DNA from: Epiperipatus broadwayi
Taxonomy: Eukaryota > Onychophora > Udeonychophora > Euonychophora > Peripatidae
NCBI GenBank assembly: GCA_028023455.1
Contig: JAQFVV010000181.1
Location: 750,001-814,000 of the forward strand
Reading direction: 5' to 3'
DNA: 64,000 bases
This document shows, piece by piece, positions 33,808 through 44,360 of this stretch. Within the stretch, counting starts at the first letter, position 1. Each line of letters opens with the position of its first letter. The translations under genes and the position numbers were made by a program. A model generated the notes under the pieces. The model saw nothing but the letters and a program-made list of their open reading frames with translations, did not search any database and was not told the origin of the DNA.

Positions 33808-33900
33808 GAGTATAAATAGTAGCATTCTTAGTCTTTGTTAAGATTATTAAAATCATGGCTGCTAGAAGCCCATCCTCTGTTAACAAGCAGGTAAATAGTT
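33808..33900 (+). promoter_or_regulatory. TATA-box promoter with possible first exon
   Basis: TATAAATAG (33,811) is followed 44 bp later by an ATG in good context (AAAATCATGGCT, ATG at 33,855) and a short frame reading MAARSPSSVNKQ up to CAG|GTAAAT, a plausible 5' splice site at 33,891. A transcript start about 30 bp after the TATA would leave a leader of about 15 nt, which is short. The following 33,890-34,220 is also GC-richer. It could be a host gene 5' end or a retro-element promoter; a similar GAGTATAAATAGT occurs at about 21,127. Confidence 0.28.
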
Positions 33901-34654
33901 TGAGTCAGCATACCCTCGCCATCTCTGGAAAGCATTAGTTGGAATTTCAAGGTAATTGCGTAAAGTGTTGCCCATTTGAAGTCTTCTATTGGTTGTACCT
34001 GTGCCTATGTTGTTGCCATCACAAATAAATTCTTCCTGCTGACCTGCTGTGCTGTTCTTTCAGAAATAAGATTCCACCTAGTCAATTATGCCACTTTCAG
34101 CCAATTGTTATCCAAAAAACCAGCCTATCTTCAGTCAATTATTGATATCTGAGAGGACCATATAAATTGTCCCAGAAGAGCTATACATTACCATTACATC
34201 TCATGCTGTACACTATTTTCACATCCTTTATCATAAAGATAACAAAAATAAGAAACATTGAATTCTGTACATAGGAATCTGCATCCCTTTATACAGGTAA
34301 AACAATTCATAGGTATTTGATGTTTTTCTTTAATTTGCATAATCTTTTTTATTTTGCTAATTTTCTTTAATATTTTGCTTTAATTAATCCGTATTTGTTA
34401 GGAATAATTGAATATATTACTAGATGCAATCATTTTTAAATCTTATTTAGATTTGTAATTAAAAATCAAATGATTGAGAGCAATTTTTGTAAACGTATTT
34501 TATTTCTTAAAATTCCAAGAATTGGCTTTCTCTTACCTCTTAAAAGTAAGCTAATTAATTAAAAGCACAAAGATGTTTTAAGCCCCCTCACTTGCCTGTC
34601 AACAACTTTGTTTTTCTAAAATATAATCTGCCATGTGCTTCACTTATACATTTT
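33901..34654. other. GC-richer then AT-rich intergenic sequence
   Basis: 33,900-34,230 is about 40% GC and low in repeats, possibly transcribed, but has no long frame. The rest is AT-rich without features. Confidence 0.35.
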
Positions 34655-34775
34655 ACTTTTTCTTTTTTTCTCATGTGTCATAGCATCATCGGGGAAGCGA
34701 ACCCGCTAACCCAGGACAACTACTTGTAAAGCAGTCATTGGTGCCCTCTCAACCACCAATGTTTGACTACATTTT
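34655..34775 (-). repeat. tRNA-derived SINE head
   Basis: On the minus strand: an A-box-like TGGTTGAGAGGG, then TTTACAAGTAGTTGTCC, B box GGGTTCGCTTCCC and the tail GACACATGAGAAAAAAAG. Box spacing is about 45-50 bp. The acceptor stem is not conserved, so this is a SINE or tRNA pseudogene. Confidence 0.65.
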
Positions 34776-36100
34776 ACTTTTGCAATTAGAAAACTAGGTG
34801 TTTTATAAACAATTATAAAAGAAGTTGAATTATTTTTGAAAATAATGTTAAAACTGGGATATATTCAATTTATTTGAAAGGACAAATATATGTTATTTGA
34901 TTTATATTAATTGAGATAACTTAAGTTTATTTGTCATAAATGTTCCATTATAGTTATATATATAAATCATAGACCCTGGAGCTATAATGTATTTTTTAAT
35001 ATGTATGTATAATATTTATAGGGTATACCTTCAGTTAAGCAGGTTATTTGAATCTTTTAATTCTCTTAAATGTATTTGGCTTTAGTTTGGCCAATAAAGT
35101 AATATATGACTTCTTGCTTAAACTTATAATGTTGCACTCACATTTATCTTTGTTGATCTTTTAATTGCAGGCTTTAGTAGTTAAGAGTTATTTATTCTTC
35201 TTTATTTTAATTAGTTTTGCACCACTGGGTTATTTATAGATATATTTCTTATTAATTTATAGATTTTATTCTTCAAGCAGATGTTCATTCCTGTTTTGGG
35301 AAATGGATTTCCTGGATATACCTAGATATGATCATGCTAAAGGTGGGCATATCGTTTATATCTTTATACTTGGAGAATATTAACCATTACTTGTAATATT
35401 GTCGATGCAGATGCTGATTTCTGCTTGGTAATAATCAGTTCATTACTGGTTGTAGGAGCAGACATTCATTCCTGCACCACATGACTCTCTAATCTGATGG
35501 AATTCTTGGGTACAGCTTTGCCAAGTTGGGCATATCACATCTCTGTTTCATTATCAGATATACTTTTTTCTTGTTTATAATCTAGCACCATGATTTGTAT
35601 TAATGTATTTTAAAAACTGATATTCCAAGTGTGCAGTCTGTCATAATTCTGAGTATATGGTAGTCATCTATTCATGATTGTAACTTTTATATAGTTATGT
35701 ACATACTCCCATCATAATCCTGCTTAATTATTTATTTAATTAATCATTAAACCATCATAGAATGTGCATCCTAGAGATTATTAAGTCATACAAAGCTTAC
35801 AGTCCCCCTATTGTATATAAATTAGCAATAGTTAATTTGTTTAGTAGCTAATTAATTTCATTTTAACTTATAAGAAAAACAAATGATCTTAGTTTTAAAT
35901 CTGGACATATGAACTGTTATTTCACTTTTTTTAGGTTTTTATTATGATACTAATGAATCTATATATATTACCTCTTGCATTTTGTGTCTTTTTACCGAAA
36001 TTAATTAAGTAGTTATTTTACATATTTTAAGAAGTTCTTGTATCTTCCTCATCTAGTAGGATATAAGAAAAAGGGCCTAATTGCTGACATCAGATGCATT
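34776..36100. other. Intergenic, with a diverged duplication
   Basis: 35,278-35,370 and 35,455-35,550 share GCAGAYRTTCATTCCTG and a GGGCATATC end about 178 bp apart, a diverged tandem duplication. Otherwise AT-rich, nothing recognised. Confidence 0.4.
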
Positions 36101-36394
36101 GGTCACATGTGAATTGTCCTGAAGACATAGGTAATAAGATTTATCTGTGTACTGTTTGTGATAATGTTCATATCAATGTTAACACAGACATATGACTTAG
36201 TAATCATTGCTTGGTTTCTAAGATTAATTTTACTGACTATACATTTTTGACTTTTACTATATATATATATATAAACATTAAAAAGGAAAGAAAAATTTGT
36301 TATTAATCCTGCTGAGATTAAACATCTTAAAAATAGGTTAATTGCTAATGATGTAATCATTTCTCATGAAGACAAAGCTGGTAGGTTTGTTATT

Positions 36395-37228
36395 ATGAAA
36401 GGAGATGATTTCAAAGAGAAAATGGATAGAGAATTAAATAATGGTAAATATATGTTGTTAGATAAAAATCCAGGTAATTTGATTAAAAGAAAATTGATAG
36501 ATATTATGAAGAAAATGGTTAATTTAAAAATTTTTAATAGAGTAGATTATTTAAAATGCTATCCTAATGATTATTTAAAATGCTATCCTAATGATTTTAC
36601 ATCAGCTAAGATGTTTGTGAATATTAAAACTCATAAAGATGGTTTTCCTTTAAGATTTATTTTTGATTTTACAGGTAGTGTTGTAGAGGGTATTTCTAGA
36701 TTCTTGAATAATTTTTTAAAACAATTTGTTGATTTTGGTCAGTACACAGTTTCTTCTTCTTTTGAGGCTTTTGATAAGATTAATAATTTTAAAATGGAAA
36801 GTAATTGGGTATTTGGAAGTTTAGATATTGAAAATATGTATCAGTCTGTTAATAGGTTAAGCAGTATTGATGTTCTTTTGTCTGTATTGATTAAGAAAAG
36901 TTCTTTATCAAAAAATAAAATTAAGGTAATTAAAGATTTGCTTTTGTTATTGGAAGATTCTATGTATTTTACTTATAGAGGTAATTTTTATAAGATTAAG
37001 GAAGGGTGGATAATAGGTTATATTATTTCTCCTTTAGTATGTTCAGTTTATATTAGTTTTATGGAAGAGGAAATTATTATTAAAAAGAATTGTTTATATG
37101 TAAAATTATTTGTCAGATATGTTGATGATTGTTTATTTGTAGTTGAGAATGATAAATTGGAGGAATTTGTAAATGAGTTTAATTGTTTTGATCCTTCTAT
37201 AAAATTTGTGTTAGAAGGAGGGGGTTAG
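36395..37228 (+). CDS. PLE reverse transcriptase part
   Basis: 277 codons from the first ATG, although homology begins upstream of it. Visible motifs: AKMFVNIKTHKDGFPLRFI (the PLE KTHK/PLR block), SLDIENMYQSV (motif A), GYIISPLVCSVYISFMEEE (motif B', usually MGSPLSP), and FVRYVDD at residues 239-245 (motif C, catalytic Asp pair). An 8-residue tandem duplication YLKCYPND occurs at 36,545-36,592, encoded by two exact 24-bp copies. The frame ends in LEGGG by a one-base shift; in the other frame KLKFLDLLV, a conserved PLE motif, follows. It is related to the telomerase-like RT group and would copy PLE RNA at a DNA end. Confidence 0.85.
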   Translation: MKGDDFKEKMDRELNNGKYMLLDKNPGNLIKRKLIDIMKKMVNLKIFNRVDYLKCYPNDYLKCYPNDFTSAKMFVNIKTHKDGFPLRFIFDFTGSVVEGISRFLNNFLKQFVDFGQYTVSSSFEAFDKINNFKMESNWVFGSLDIENMYQSVNRLSSIDVLLSVLIKKSSLSKNKIKVIKDLLLLLEDSMYFTYRGNFYKIKEGWIIGYIISPLVCSVYISFMEEEIIIKKNCLYVKLFVRYVDDCLFVVENDKLEEFVNEFNCFDPSIKFVLEGGG

Positions 37229-37257
37229 ATTTTGGTAAGTTAAAATTTTTAGATCTT

Positions 37258-38037
37258 TTGGTGATTAGAAATATAGAAACTAATTGTTTATTGTGCAGTC
37301 ATTTAGTTAAAAGTAAAGAATTAAGATCTATAATTAAACCTGATAGCTATCAGTCTGTATCTCATAAAGTAGCTGCTTTAAGGAATTATTGTCATAGGAA
37401 TATTAAATTAAATAATTCTAGTGGGGTAGCTTTGTTTCAGAAATATCAATTTTATAAAGATTATTTGAGTGTTGGATACTCTGATAAATTTGTTAAAAGT
37501 ATTTTATTTAATAGTAATATTTGTAAGGATGTAAAGGTTAAAGAAAAATATGATTTTATTTCTTTGCCATTTAAATTGTCTTCTTATAAAATTGTGTGTA
37601 GAAATAGTAAATTGTTTGGAAATAAGAAAATTGCTTGGAAAAGGGGTGTTACATTGAATAATTTATTAAATAATACAAAAGAAGTTTTTGATAGAAAGAC
37701 TATTCCTGGTGTGGTATATTTTATTTCTTGTTTATTTTGTAAGAAGGTTTACATAGGTCAGAGTAGTTTGAGTTTAAATGAAAGAATAAAGGTTCATAAA
37801 AGTAGAGTTAAAAATAGATATCTTAGTTCTGCTTTGTATGTCCATGAAAAAGATACAGGCCACACTATTGATTTTGATGAAGCTAAGGTTGTCTTCTTTG
37901 AGAGAAATGAAATCAAAAGAAGAATTAAAGAGTCTTTATTATTGAAAATTTATTATTCTGAAGCAATTAACTTATTTAAGAGTTCTTTTAATATTAAGGG
38001 TGGATGGGAAGTGAATGGATTTGTGGGTAGTTTTTAA
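37258..38037 (+). CDS. PLE C-terminal GIY-YIG endonuclease part
   Basis: 259 codons in a different frame from the RT; the ATG at 37,258 is unlikely to be a natural start because FLDLL just upstream belongs to the RT thumb. GIY-YIG motifs: GVVY at 151-154, C158/C161 (zinc-type pair found in PLE endonucleases), YIG at 165-167, the catalytic Arg as R176 (LNERIKVH), and an H-rich EKDTGH segment. The enzyme nicks DNA to prime PLE insertion. The ending KGGWEVNGFVGSF is repeated with small changes in the flanking 3'-end copies, which supports a true C-terminus here. Confidence 0.87.
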   Translation: MVIRNIETNCLLCSHLVKSKELRSIIKPDSYQSVSHKVAALRNYCHRNIKLNNSSGVALFQKYQFYKDYLSVGYSDKFVKSILFNSNICKDVKVKEKYDFISLPFKLSSYKIVCRNSKLFGNKKIAWKRGVTLNNLLNNTKEVFDRKTIPGVVYFISCLFCKKVYIGQSSLSLNERIKVHKSRVKNRYLSSALYVHEKDTGHTIDFDEAKVVFFERNEIKRRIKESLLLKIYYSEAINLFKSSFNIKGGWEVNGFVGSF

Positions 38038-38670
38038 TAGTATATATAATGTGTGGTTTTTTTGTAGTTCTTTACACTTGAGAAGTCTGCTTGTAGCAGT
38101 GAAACCTTAGGTTGTGTTTTAATATTATTTTTATGCTGGTCTGGTTTAATTTTAGATTTGGGGTAGTTTTGATTATATATATATATATATAATTAAAATT
38201 ACCCCAAATCCAAAATTCAACCAGACCAGCATAAAAATAATATTAAAACACTACCAAAGGTTTCACTTCTACAAGCAGACTTCTCAAGTGTAAAGAACTA
38301 CTAAAACTATACAATATATATATTAAACATTACCCACAAATCCATTCACTTCCCATCCACCCTTAATATTAAAAGAACTCTTAAATAAATTAATTGCTTC
38401 AGAATAATAAATTTTCAATAATAAAGATTCTTTAATTCTTCTTTTGATTTTATTTCTCTCAAAGAAGAGTTATTTTAATATTAAGGGTGGATGGGAAGTG
38501 AATGGTTTTGTGGGTAATGTTTAATATTATATATATTGTGTAGTTTTAGTAGTTCTTTACACTTGAGAAGTCTGCTTGTAGCAGTGAAACCTTTGGTTGT
38601 GTTTTAATATTATATTTTTTTTTGCTGGTCTGTTTGAATTTTGGATTTGAGGTAATTTTAATTATATATT
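38038..38670. repeat. Inverted and direct copies of the PLE 3' end
   Basis: Three copies of the PLE 3' end lie in a row: plus (37,900-38,190, native), minus (38,191-38,462) and plus (38,463-38,670). The minus copy includes the last 50 or so codons in reverse and its own UTR; the third starts at the last 17 codons (FNIKGGWEVNGFVGNV). Copies 2 and 3 agree with each other (GNV end) against copy 1 (GSF), so they came from a sister element. Such inverted and partial tandem ends are typical of PLEs. Confidence 0.88.
38072..38125 (+). ncRNA. Hammerhead-like motif in the PLE 3' end
   Basis: ACAC, then TTGAGAAG, a hairpin CTGC/GCAG, GAAA, hairpin ACC/GGT, one base and GTGT, which pairs with ACAC. The order and stems match a type I hammerhead, but the catalytic box is TTGAGAA-like instead of CTGATGA. 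The same fold recurs in the two other 3'-end copies, with loop changes only. PLEs are known to carry hammerheads in their terminal repeats. Activity is doubtful with this core. Confidence 0.4.
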
Positions 38671-38696
38671 AACTAGTTTAGCTTTATGCTTGTAAT

Positions 38697-38698
<2 letters not shown>

Positions 38699-38790
<92 letters not shown>
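38699..38790. repeat. (TA)n microsatellite
   Basis: About 90 bp of TA dinucleotides with one break, next to the third PLE 3'-end copy. Confidence 0.95.
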
Positions 38791-38793
<3 letters not shown>

Positions 38794-39756
38794 GAAAGGG
38801 ATTGATTTGGAATATTTTTCTCTAAGGGTTTATCACAAACTTTAGAACATATAGCAAATCTGGAAGAATTTATTGGTTATAAATACTTACAAAGTGCACT
38901 ACTTACTTAATTACACGCACAAAATTATATAAACGTATTCAAATATTTCATAAATAAAATAAGACAGCTTATAAATTTTAACAAATATATTGCTGAAAAT
39001 TATAAAAGCAATTACTATTATACTTGAATTTGCTCGAATAAAAAGAGTTGGTTTATTCTATTTTTCTGTTGGGTATTTTGAATTTAAAACATTTTTCTTT
39101 CAAATATATAAATATTTAATTGATGTTTTAGTGATGACAAAATACTTTCTTCAGAGATTAAATGATCTTGAATTGCAAGAATACATATGTTTTCTAAATC
39201 TATTTCCCTACCTTCCATTCACAAAATCTTATGAATGAGAGATATAAAAAAAAGTGTTTCTTTTTTTTTGCTTCAGTAACTTTTTAAGGCAGCATTTAAT
39301 TTATTCACTTTCTTACATTTATAAAAATTGATGAATTATTCTTATGCCCTGAGAATTAAATCTTATTTAAATAGTATGTGAATCTGAACTTTTATGCAAT
39401 GTATGTTCCCAGTCATATATTGGACAAATGTCTTGAGCAGTTCAGTGCAGAACTCAAGATGCCTGGATTAAAATTTTTAATCTATCCTTTGAGTAAGATT
39501 CTTTAACTGATTTGTTTTATAAAAGATAAATCAATCATAGAATCAGCATTAGGAAGCATATTCTTAATGTATTATAGAAATCAAATTCATCAGCAGTTTA
39601 CTGGCTTATTCTGTCAAAAACTGATCAATATGACTAAAGAAGATATAGAAGTTTTATTTTTTAAAAAACTCAATAACATAAATTATAAACGTAAAATGAA
39701 TTTATTAAACTCTTTCTGAATAAGCATTTATTTTATAACGTCTTGCGTGCGATTAT
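38791..39756. other. AT-rich intergenic sequence
   Basis: An 82-codon frame at 38,990-39,238 has no motif and no coding-like composition. Nothing else seen. Confidence 0.45.
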
Positions 39757-40131
39757 AATTACAATAGAATGACAGCCTGTTAAGATAATTGCGCAGACGC
39801 TGTGAGAATGTTATTAATAAATGAATACCTTCGAACAACCACATGATATAGTATTTATATAAGAGTAAAAAGGAATCCTCTTACTCTTCATTGGCGTCAT
39901 TCATACAGACATTATATATAGTAATTTAAAGTGACTATTATGTAGTCACGCCTTGTTACAACTACTTTAGATTTGCTCATTTATAAACATTTGAGTCGTA
40001 AGAGTAAGAGGATTCCTTTTTACTCTTATATAAATACTATATCATGTGGTTGTTCGAAGGTATTCATTTATTAATAACATTCTCACAGCGTCTGCGCAAT
40101 TAGCTTAACAGGCTGTCATTCTATTGTAATT
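39757..40131. mobile_element. MITE family M, complete
   Basis: A 375-bp element has near-perfect terminal inverted repeats of about 130 bp beginning AATTACAATAGAATGACAGC. The arms differ at only a few bases. The centre contains AGTGACTATTATGTAGTCAC, a small palindrome at the same place as GTGAG..CTCAC in the 4.3-kb copy. No coding capacity; it is a foldback-type MITE whose transposase family I cannot name. The high arm identity suggests recent movement or arm correction. Confidence 0.85.
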
Positions 40132-41009
40132 AAATTCTTTCTGTAAAAAGAAAATGAAGAAAGTCACTTTTTAGGTATTTTAAACAGTAGATTTTGAAAT
40201 AGGAAAGAATTAAAAATTTTAAAATATCATACACATTCTTATATCTTAACCACTTTATTGAGAATTATCTTAAGGTAATGCAAGACATTTCTCCTGTGTA
40301 TTATTTATTTATTTGCATATTAGCTTTCTGACCAAATTAATACTTATTTGTAAAATGTATTTTTAGGGAGCTGTGCTCAGGTGTTGGATAATGAAATGAC
40401 TTTCAGATATGAGAATTAGCTATGAATAACAAATAAATAATGCCCAATCAAATAGTAGGAAGCTATTTGCCATTGGTTATCTATTTGTATTAAGTGTGAT
40501 AATGGGAATGTGTGTTTGTGCAATGCATTTTCATCCTTTACCTACACACACACAGTCTATACATGTATGATTTCTTACACCATTTTTTTGTATTTTTTAA
40601 ATTAAAACACTTTAGAATTAAAAAAGCATTTATGAGACACATTTTATAAGCTGCAGCCAAGACTGGACATTCAGTTGGGCAAAGATTGTTTGTATAGGAA
40701 CCCTATTTAGGAATTTCCCAGCTGTCACCAAAATGGAAAGATCTAAAAATTACAATATAAAATTAATCTATTTCATAATTCATTAAAACAATATAAAATC
40801 AGTAGTAGTGGAAAATCATAAGGCAATTGTGATAGAATATATAAACTTTGCATGAAACGAAGTCTTCATAACCAGATAAAAGCAGTGCTGGTGGCTAAAA
40901 AACATCCAAAAATTAGGATTGGTATAGCTGCTTTTTGCGAAGCTTGTTTTTCACACTAAGAAAATTTAATAGAAAAGGTAAATAACTACAGGGTTTTTTG
41001 GATGATTAG
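40132..41009. other. AT-rich intergenic sequence
   Basis: No supported feature. Confidence 0.45.
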
Positions 41010-41640
41010 AACAACCAATAAAATGTATTGTATTTCCAAGTCTAATTTGATATATTCTTGTAATTTATGATATATCAATAAAAGGTTAATGGGGATCAAA
41101 CATAGCTTGCACAATAATGCTTGTGCTCATTTTATTAATGTGTGTGGTCCAACATTAGATTTCTGAGAATTTATAGAAAGAAAACTATTATTCTGTTCTA
41201 GATAGCATTTTGACAACAATACAATTAAAAGATCAAAACTGTCATCTTGGAGACTTTAGTACATATGACACAAATAGTATATATTGACTTAGAATTAGTA
41301 GAAGTAATAGCACTCCTATTGCAACTCAAATGGTCTGCTGTTAATGAATTTTACACAATACATGAACTGACTTTCACAAACACTCTGTTTAACTATTCAA
41401 AACAATGTCATTCAATAGATTACAATAAATAGTCATTAGAATACCAAAGAACTTCACATTTAACAAGTAGAGTAGATTTTTAGATAAATTCATAGATTAG
41501 TGTGTTCCAAGACTAAAATAAAAGTTACTAAAACAGGCAAATCTCTCTATATGTATTGCTACTCAATGCAAGCCAGAGTAATCAATGGATGCCAGAAGCC
41601 TTGTGCATAAAGTCCCCATTGAGTGCCTACTCATCCAATA

Positions 41641-41680
41641 TCCCGATTAGTTTCTGGATTGTGGCCTTTGTCAGTGAAGA
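41641..41680 (-). ncRNA. Hammerhead ribozyme HHR-C, decayed
   Basis: Core CTGACAA and a shortened TCGGGA arm; GAAA intact. Probably inactive. Confidence 0.5.
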
Positions 41681-41710
41681 GCCTCAGATCTGAGAGCACT
41701 GCACCTAATA

Positions 41711-41752
41711 TCCCCAGAGTAGTTTCTGGGTTGTGGCCTTCATCAGTGAAGA
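41711..41752 (-). ncRNA. Hammerhead ribozyme HHR-C, core intact
   Basis: Minus strand: TCTTCA, CTGATGA, AGG..CCC stem II, GAAA, CTACTC, TGGGGA. Both catalytic boxes are exact; stem I has T-G pairs; stem III is weak (CTACT instead of CTAGT). Confidence 0.65.
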
Positions 41753-41804
41753 GCCTTGAATCTAAGAGCACTGCACCTAGGTGCAGTGCTCTCAGATCCA
41801 AGGC

Positions 41805-41846
41805 GTCTCACTGATAAAGTCCATAAGCCAAAAACTAGTCTGGGGA
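41805..41846 (+). ncRNA. Hammerhead ribozyme HHR-C, decayed
   Basis: GTCTCA, CTGATAA, GAAA changed to AAAA, CTAGTC and TGGGGA. Helices persist but the core is mutated. Confidence 0.52.
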
Positions 41847-43639
41847 TATTGAATGAGTAGGCACTAGATGGGTATTTATGCACAAGCCTTCTGGCATCCA
41901 TTGATTACTCTGGCTTACATTGAGTGACAATACATATAGAGAGATTGGCCTGTTTTAGTAACAGTTATAAACAAGCATAAGAAATGGTGATCATGTGATG
42001 TTTATTGGCTTAAAATAACAGTTACATTAAAAATAAATCATTTCCAACAATTGCAAGAACTTTGATTATTGTTCTTTAGATGAATCATTTATATATACTA
42101 AATATCAACAGCTATTAAACAGTAAAATAATTAATTTGGATGACCAAGTATGTTGCAAAAAGATAACTGAAGCATGGAATTCTCTTAAGGAGTATATTAT
42201 AGATACAAGTAAATATATATTTGGATTCTATAAAGAATTGTGGCTGGTTTTTAGGCAATAATTTTATTATTAGCAATTTAATTAAAATAATATGTGACAT
42301 TTTCTGCTTCGCAAATTAAGTTAAATGTTCTGTTCATAAAACATAAAAATTTAAAGATAGAAGTTTAATAACTGACAAGGGGCTCAAAATGACTAGAGGA
42401 TTAAAACTGAAAAGGAACTATAAACATATAATAATCATGGTCGATTAATTTGTTTTGATAAACTGAAAGCCACATATCAACCTAAGAAATGGAATAACAG
42501 TTCAATTGAATTCAATAATGGCACAATCTTATATAATGCTGATCTTTTGAATAGATGGATATTTGGTAATCTTTTGAACAATGATCCAAAAGTGAGATGA
42601 TGACTTTTAACAATATATCCAGATTATGGATTTATTTAGATTTGGACCAAGATAATCTAATGGGTTAGTTACAGGATCTTATAAAATACCTGGAGAAATT
42701 TTATGGTTGTCATTTCTTAGCTTTATATATTTAAGTTTTTAGAAATATATGGATTTATGTGATTGTCCCACCTGATCTTATGGGTGTTTCTATTGATCCA
42801 ATTTTAAATAATGAAGTAATACACTACAGCGAAAGTATTTTCAAGAATTTGTTAAATATGATGCATGCAGTCATAGTCCATTGAATGGAGATTCAGGGAA
42901 GTTATAGAGAATCAAGAAGCACTACAGACATGGTTTTTGTTACTAGACAAATGCAATAAAATTGTTGGTAACAAAATAGTGATTTATATATTGTTTTTAA
43001 TAACTTGGTTAGAGCATTTAAATCAATAAATTAAACAGACCTATAGCACGGTTTAAAATTAGTTAGTTGTCTGCCAAAGTTTATTTATATTATACAGCCT
43101 CTATATGATTGAATGAAAGAATCGTTACTACAAATGGGAAATCTGAGGCACTTGAAATAAAAACTACTATTAAATAAGAATGTGTATTTGCACCAATAGC
43201 TACAGAAATGAATTTGCTATTAATTTAAAGGAGACCCTTTGTTTCTTTTTTGAGGACTTACAGGAATAGAGCAGAGCAAATTTCTAATATCCACTTCATA
43301 CATTCTTGTCATTGCAGCTGTTATTACTATAGGATTATTTGTATAGTATATGAACATGAATGGACTGGTCACCAACACACATTAGTAAGGGTAATGAGTT
43401 TATTGGCTTTTTATTTCTGAATTTATGATCAAAAACAATATAGTCTTCTCAGTTGCTTGATAACTTTTAATTGAAATATCAGATATTTTCCTGAATGCAG
43501 AACAAATGTGTGTGAATGACCTTTTTTTAAAAAATAGATATTTATTATTACGCTGGTGGCCCTTTTTCTCAGGAAGTTATAAAATTGCCAGCCAATGCAA
43601 TGGTTAGTGGTCATAGATGGAGGGTGCTACCTAAGCTGC

Positions 43640-44360
43640 CATATGATTGTGACATTTTGTTCATATGAAGAAAGATTGCAAAAATTTGAAAAACTATCTA
43701 ATTCTAAATGGGATATTTGAACTTTAAGAAATTATAACAAACAATGTAAAGATAATTGATTTAATAAGTGGACATGTATTGTACTACAAAGGCACAGACA
43801 TTGAAAGTACAAGTGGAGTATAATTCATTATAAATAAAACATGAATGAACAACATTGTGGGGATTGATGATGTGTCAGACAGAATGTCAAGTTTAGTTAT
43901 TCAATTTAGTGGTAGATACCAAATGCAGATATTTTAGGCTTATGTCTCATTAAGTTCCCATTGTGATGATGAAGTAAAGGATTTTTATATGGATGTATAA
44001 AGAGACTTTTGATCAGACCAAAAAGATTTTAAAATTGTCATGGGAGACTTTAATGCTAAAATTATTAAACAGTTGAAAGATGAAAGTGTTGAACATAAAT
44101 TTAATTATGGTAATAGAAATGAAAGAGGAGATAGACTTGTTGATTTTGCAGAAAAAGAAAAAAATTATATTATGAATTCCTTTTTCAGAAAAATGATAAA
44201 TTGAAATGGACAAGGAAGCATTCAAATGAAAGTACTGCAGACTTAGATTACATTTTAACTGACAGAAAATACATATTTCAAGATTATAATATTGTTAATA
44301 AATTCAATAAAGGTAATGAAATATTATTTGCAGAGTATCAAGAAACATTTTAATTTTTCA
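43640..44360 (+). pseudogene. RTE-like LINE remnant 2, endonuclease part
   Basis: A decayed APE endonuclease in shifted frames. Visible blocks: SDRMSSLVIQF at about 43,878, SSHCDDEVKDFY at about 43,955, the catalytic VMGDFNAKI at about 44,037, YGNRNERGDRLVDFA at about 44,107 and STADLDYILTDRKY at about 44,231 (the IDYI block). A stop lies after FYMDV, and there is a frame change near FFRK. It differs from remnant 1, so a second insertion is likely. The RT part is not seen downstream; a matching C-terminus occurs at 50.03 kb. Confidence 0.75.

Larger units (their letters stand above)
36275..38037 (+). mobile_element. Penelope-like element, 5'-truncated
   Basis: PLE body with reverse transcriptase (36,275-37,228) and a C-terminal GIY-YIG endonuclease (37,258-38,037). 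The frame is open back to 36,275, where an upstream stop and a TA run (36,259-36,272) mark the break; the N-terminal DKAGRFVIM block typical of PLEs is just inside. The two ORFs are one protein split by a one-base change in a G-run near 37,221-37,225. Its 3' end is repeated three times at 37.9-38.67 kb. The element probably cannot move as written. Confidence 0.88.
41528..41995. repeat. HHR-C palindromic element in RTE remnant
   Basis: Two opposed HHR-C arms join at an almost perfect palindrome (GCACTGCACCTAGGTGCAGTGC, 41,769-41,790). The left arm holds an internal tandem duplication of about 70 bp, so it has two ribozymes (minus), and the right arm has one (plus). The right end continues into AGTAACAGTTATAAACAAG and GATCATGTGATGTTTAT, the family terminus. 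Such a foldback would be hard to copy intact and should extrude a cruciform. Confidence 0.85.
41010..43300 (+). pseudogene. RTE-like LINE remnant 1
   Basis: Fragments of an APE-RT LINE appear in several frames: LGDFST at about 41,245 (endonuclease GDFN block), HELTFTNTLF at about 41,360 (the RTE NTLF block), AWNSLKEYII at about 42,173, SRSTTDMVFVTRQMQ at about 42,913-42,955 (RT region 2), and NGKSEALEI..ECVFAP at 43,135-43,194 (RT motif B'). There are stops and shifts throughout. An HHR-C palindrome is inserted between the endonuclease and linker parts. Clade call (RTE/BovB type) is from motif wording alone. Confidence 0.7.

Noticed and set aside
41623-41814. 63-codon plus-strand ORF with repeated SVKSL..STAP
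   Set aside because: It reads the tandemly duplicated HHR-C arm; the repeat is the cause.
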